Shown: piece by piece, positions 62,809 through 64,000 of the stretch | How positions within the stretch are numbered: position 1 is the stretch's first letter | Layout of the letters: each line of letters begins with the position of its first letter | DNA from: Areca catechu | Lineage: Eukaryota > Streptophyta > Magnoliopsida > Arecales > Arecaceae | Assembly: GCA_021397845.1 (NCBI GenBank) | Contig: CM038052.1 | Coordinates: 136,529,854 to 136,593,853, forward strand | DNA: 64,000 nucleotides | Direction of reading: 5' to 3' | Notes under the pieces: model-generated | The model's input: the letters and a program-made list of their open reading frames with translations, nothing else | Told to the model about the DNA's origin: nothing | Database searches by the model: none | Position numbers and translations under genes: made by a program

Positions 62809-62820
62809 TGGTATCAGAGC
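62809..62820 (+). other. Primer-binding site of G3
   Basis: TGGTATCAGAGC, three bases after the LTR end. Confidence 0.9.
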
Positions 62821-63882
62821 GGATTTAGGATAGCATTCATTTGCATTAGATTCACAAAACCCTAATTTCTGAATTTTCTACATCCTGTCCACTGCATTAG
62901 GTGTCTGTTCTTCATCTGATTTTGATCACTTAGGAATTTGTCTTTTCCATGAAATCTGCTTGAATTGTTCTCTGTTTTTCTTTGATTTATCAAAATTTTT
63001 AATTAATTTTACAGAAACTTTAAACCATTAAAACTCGGCATCTTAGAAACCCTAATAAAATCTTGAATTTTTGTAGCAGTCTGAAAATCCTAGGATTTGA
63101 ATCATTAATTGATTTTTATATTGCATCAAATTTGGTAGGTATCATCATCACCATCCATCCTCTATCCTAGAAGTTAATTTAGTTTTTTATGCATCGAAAA
63201 CAATGTCAAATCCTACATCTTCTAACACTCTAATTTTCTGAATTTCTGCACTCACTTGACCTAACCTAAACAACTTCCACACACCCAAATCCCAAGCCCA
63301 AGTTGTTTGCTAACCTAATCAACTCAAATCTAATTGCTTCATAAAACACACAAAAAATATTTTATTTTCTAATTGTTTTAGATTGCATCAGGACCATTGA
63401 ATGCCATTATCTCTCTAATCTAATCTTAAGGGCAATCAATATAACATCAGGGCAGGAGGTCATAACCTGTCCTGGGCCCAAAACAACCACCCAGCATTTC
63501 CACCCAAGCCTTAATTAAAATTGATTAGACTTAATTTGCCCTAGTAGACTAGGTGACACCATAAGTCGGGTCTGAATTGTATGGGCCAACTAGTGCATTT
63601 ATCTTGTGGCTATTACTAAAATCTGGTGTCTATGGCTGAGGGTCCAAAGTCAAACGACCAAAGTGGTGTTTTGGTTTTTAATTTGGTCCCTGCGAAAGCA
63701 GGGGGCCCTCCTACACTCCCACCCTCTAATTGGCTAGAAGAAAGATTAGCTACAGGGTTATGTGTAAGTTGAGCAGACCCACCCAGTTTTGGCTCTAGGT
63801 CTAGGAAATCCTAGATTGTACTAGCCTATTTCTTTTTGCATGCTTGGCTACACCATTCCATTCTAATTGCTTGATTGAGTGT
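62821..63882 (+). other. Untranslated leader of G3
   Basis: No long frame. It includes CTGGTGTCTATGG (63,623) and, from 63,672, a diverged version of the shared leader module (TTTTAATTTGG, CCCTGCGAAAGCAGGG). The latter has a perfect CCCTGC/GCAGGG hairpin (63,688-63,703) in place of the CCAATTT hairpin. Confidence 0.55.
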
Positions 63883-64000
63883 ATGACCACTAGATTAGGA
63901 ACTCAATATCATAATACTAGACCCCAAACTGACTCAGCCATGGATCCCAATTTTGAAGCCATCATGAACCAGCTTGCCCAGTTAACTACCCAAATGAACC
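63883..64000 (+). CDS. G3 gag, N-terminal part, runs off the window
   Basis: The ATG at 63,883 starts a frame open to the window end (39 codons): MTTRLGTQYHNTRPQTDSAM, then FEAIMNQLAQLTTQMN. The amphipathic NQLAQLTTQ stretch corresponds to the coiled-coil start of gag in NA1 and NA2. Gag would form the particle that packages RNA. Start choice: first ATG after the leader, in the same position relative to the leader module as in NA2. No further domain is visible in the window. Confidence 0.75.
   Translation, partial: MTTRLGTQYHNTRPQTDSAMDPNFEAIMNQLAQLTTQMN

Larger units (their letters stand above)
61231..64000 (+). mobile_element. G3: Gypsy element inserted in Tat2 RT, 5' part only
   Basis: LTR, Met primer-binding site, 1.06-kb leader and the first 39 codons of gag, continuing beyond the window. 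The LTR is related to the 39,864/42,276 LTRs. Preceding bases TCCTC (61,226-61,230) should recur at its far end. The 5' part has no sign of deletion, so this could be an autonomous relative of NA1/NA2. Confidence 0.85.

Noticed and set aside
1..64000. Host protein genes, tRNA or rRNA genes, organelle DNA insertions
   Set aside because: No intron-exon gene with a recognisable host product, no tRNA-like cloverleaf that I could read, and no rRNA text was seen. Small genes hidden in A/T-rich stretches cannot be excluded without searches.

Overview
The window looks like repeat-rich nuclear DNA of a flowering plant, quite possibly a monocot; nothing in it fixes the species. I found no host protein gene, rRNA or tRNA. 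Almost all of it can be assigned to LTR retrotransposons of both plant superfamilies (Ty1/Copia and Ty3/Gypsy), many nested inside one another, plus solo LTRs and tandem duplications. Plant origin rests on the lineages present: Tat-type Gypsy elements with an antisense gene, Gypsy elements whose pol tail reads as a chromodomain, Angela/BARE-like Copia elements with about 2-kb LTRs, and primer-binding sites for plant initiator-Met tRNA.

Layout. 1-9,605: right part of a decayed Tat-like Gypsy element on the + strand (protease, RT, RNase H, integrase, tandem repeats, an antisense intron-containing gene, probable 3' LTR). 9,606-10,767: Copia-like 3' tail and LTR start. 10,768-13,472: solo LTR carrying an internal 1.12-kb tandem duplication. 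13,473-16,235: reverse-oriented Copia LTR split by a solo Gypsy LTR (14,257-15,506, TSD TTGAC). 16,507-17,277: reverse-oriented Tat LTR piece. 17,278-37,282: old Copia element (Copia A), interrupted by a short LTR element (20,810-22,825) and by a younger, nearly complete Copia element (Copia B, 23,572-33,503, 6-bp TSD AACTAC). 37,283-38,545: reverse-oriented LTR and gag scraps. 38,546-43,818: 2.41-kb tandem array of nested Gypsy LTRs. 41,430-48,911: reverse-oriented non-autonomous Gypsy element (NA1). 48,912-49,306: LTR fragment. 49,307-61,230: second Tat-like element, reverse-oriented, broken by a complete non-autonomous Gypsy element (NA2, 51,453-57,563, TSD CAGAT/TAGAT) and by a solo LTR (59,349-60,649, TSD ATAAT). 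61,231-64,000: 5' LTR, leader and gag start of another Gypsy element (G3), running off the window.

The most unusual signals are: (i) a hairpin-bearing module in the untranslated leaders of both Copia and Gypsy elements; (ii) a chain of perfect or near-perfect inverted repeats in the R/U5 part of the Copia B LTR; (iii) two non-autonomous Gypsy copies with the same replacement of RT-RNase H-integrase core by an unrecognised coding domain; (iv) an antisense gene in the Tat elements with an intron at the same place in both copies. Alignments and counts were made by eye; no database search was run.
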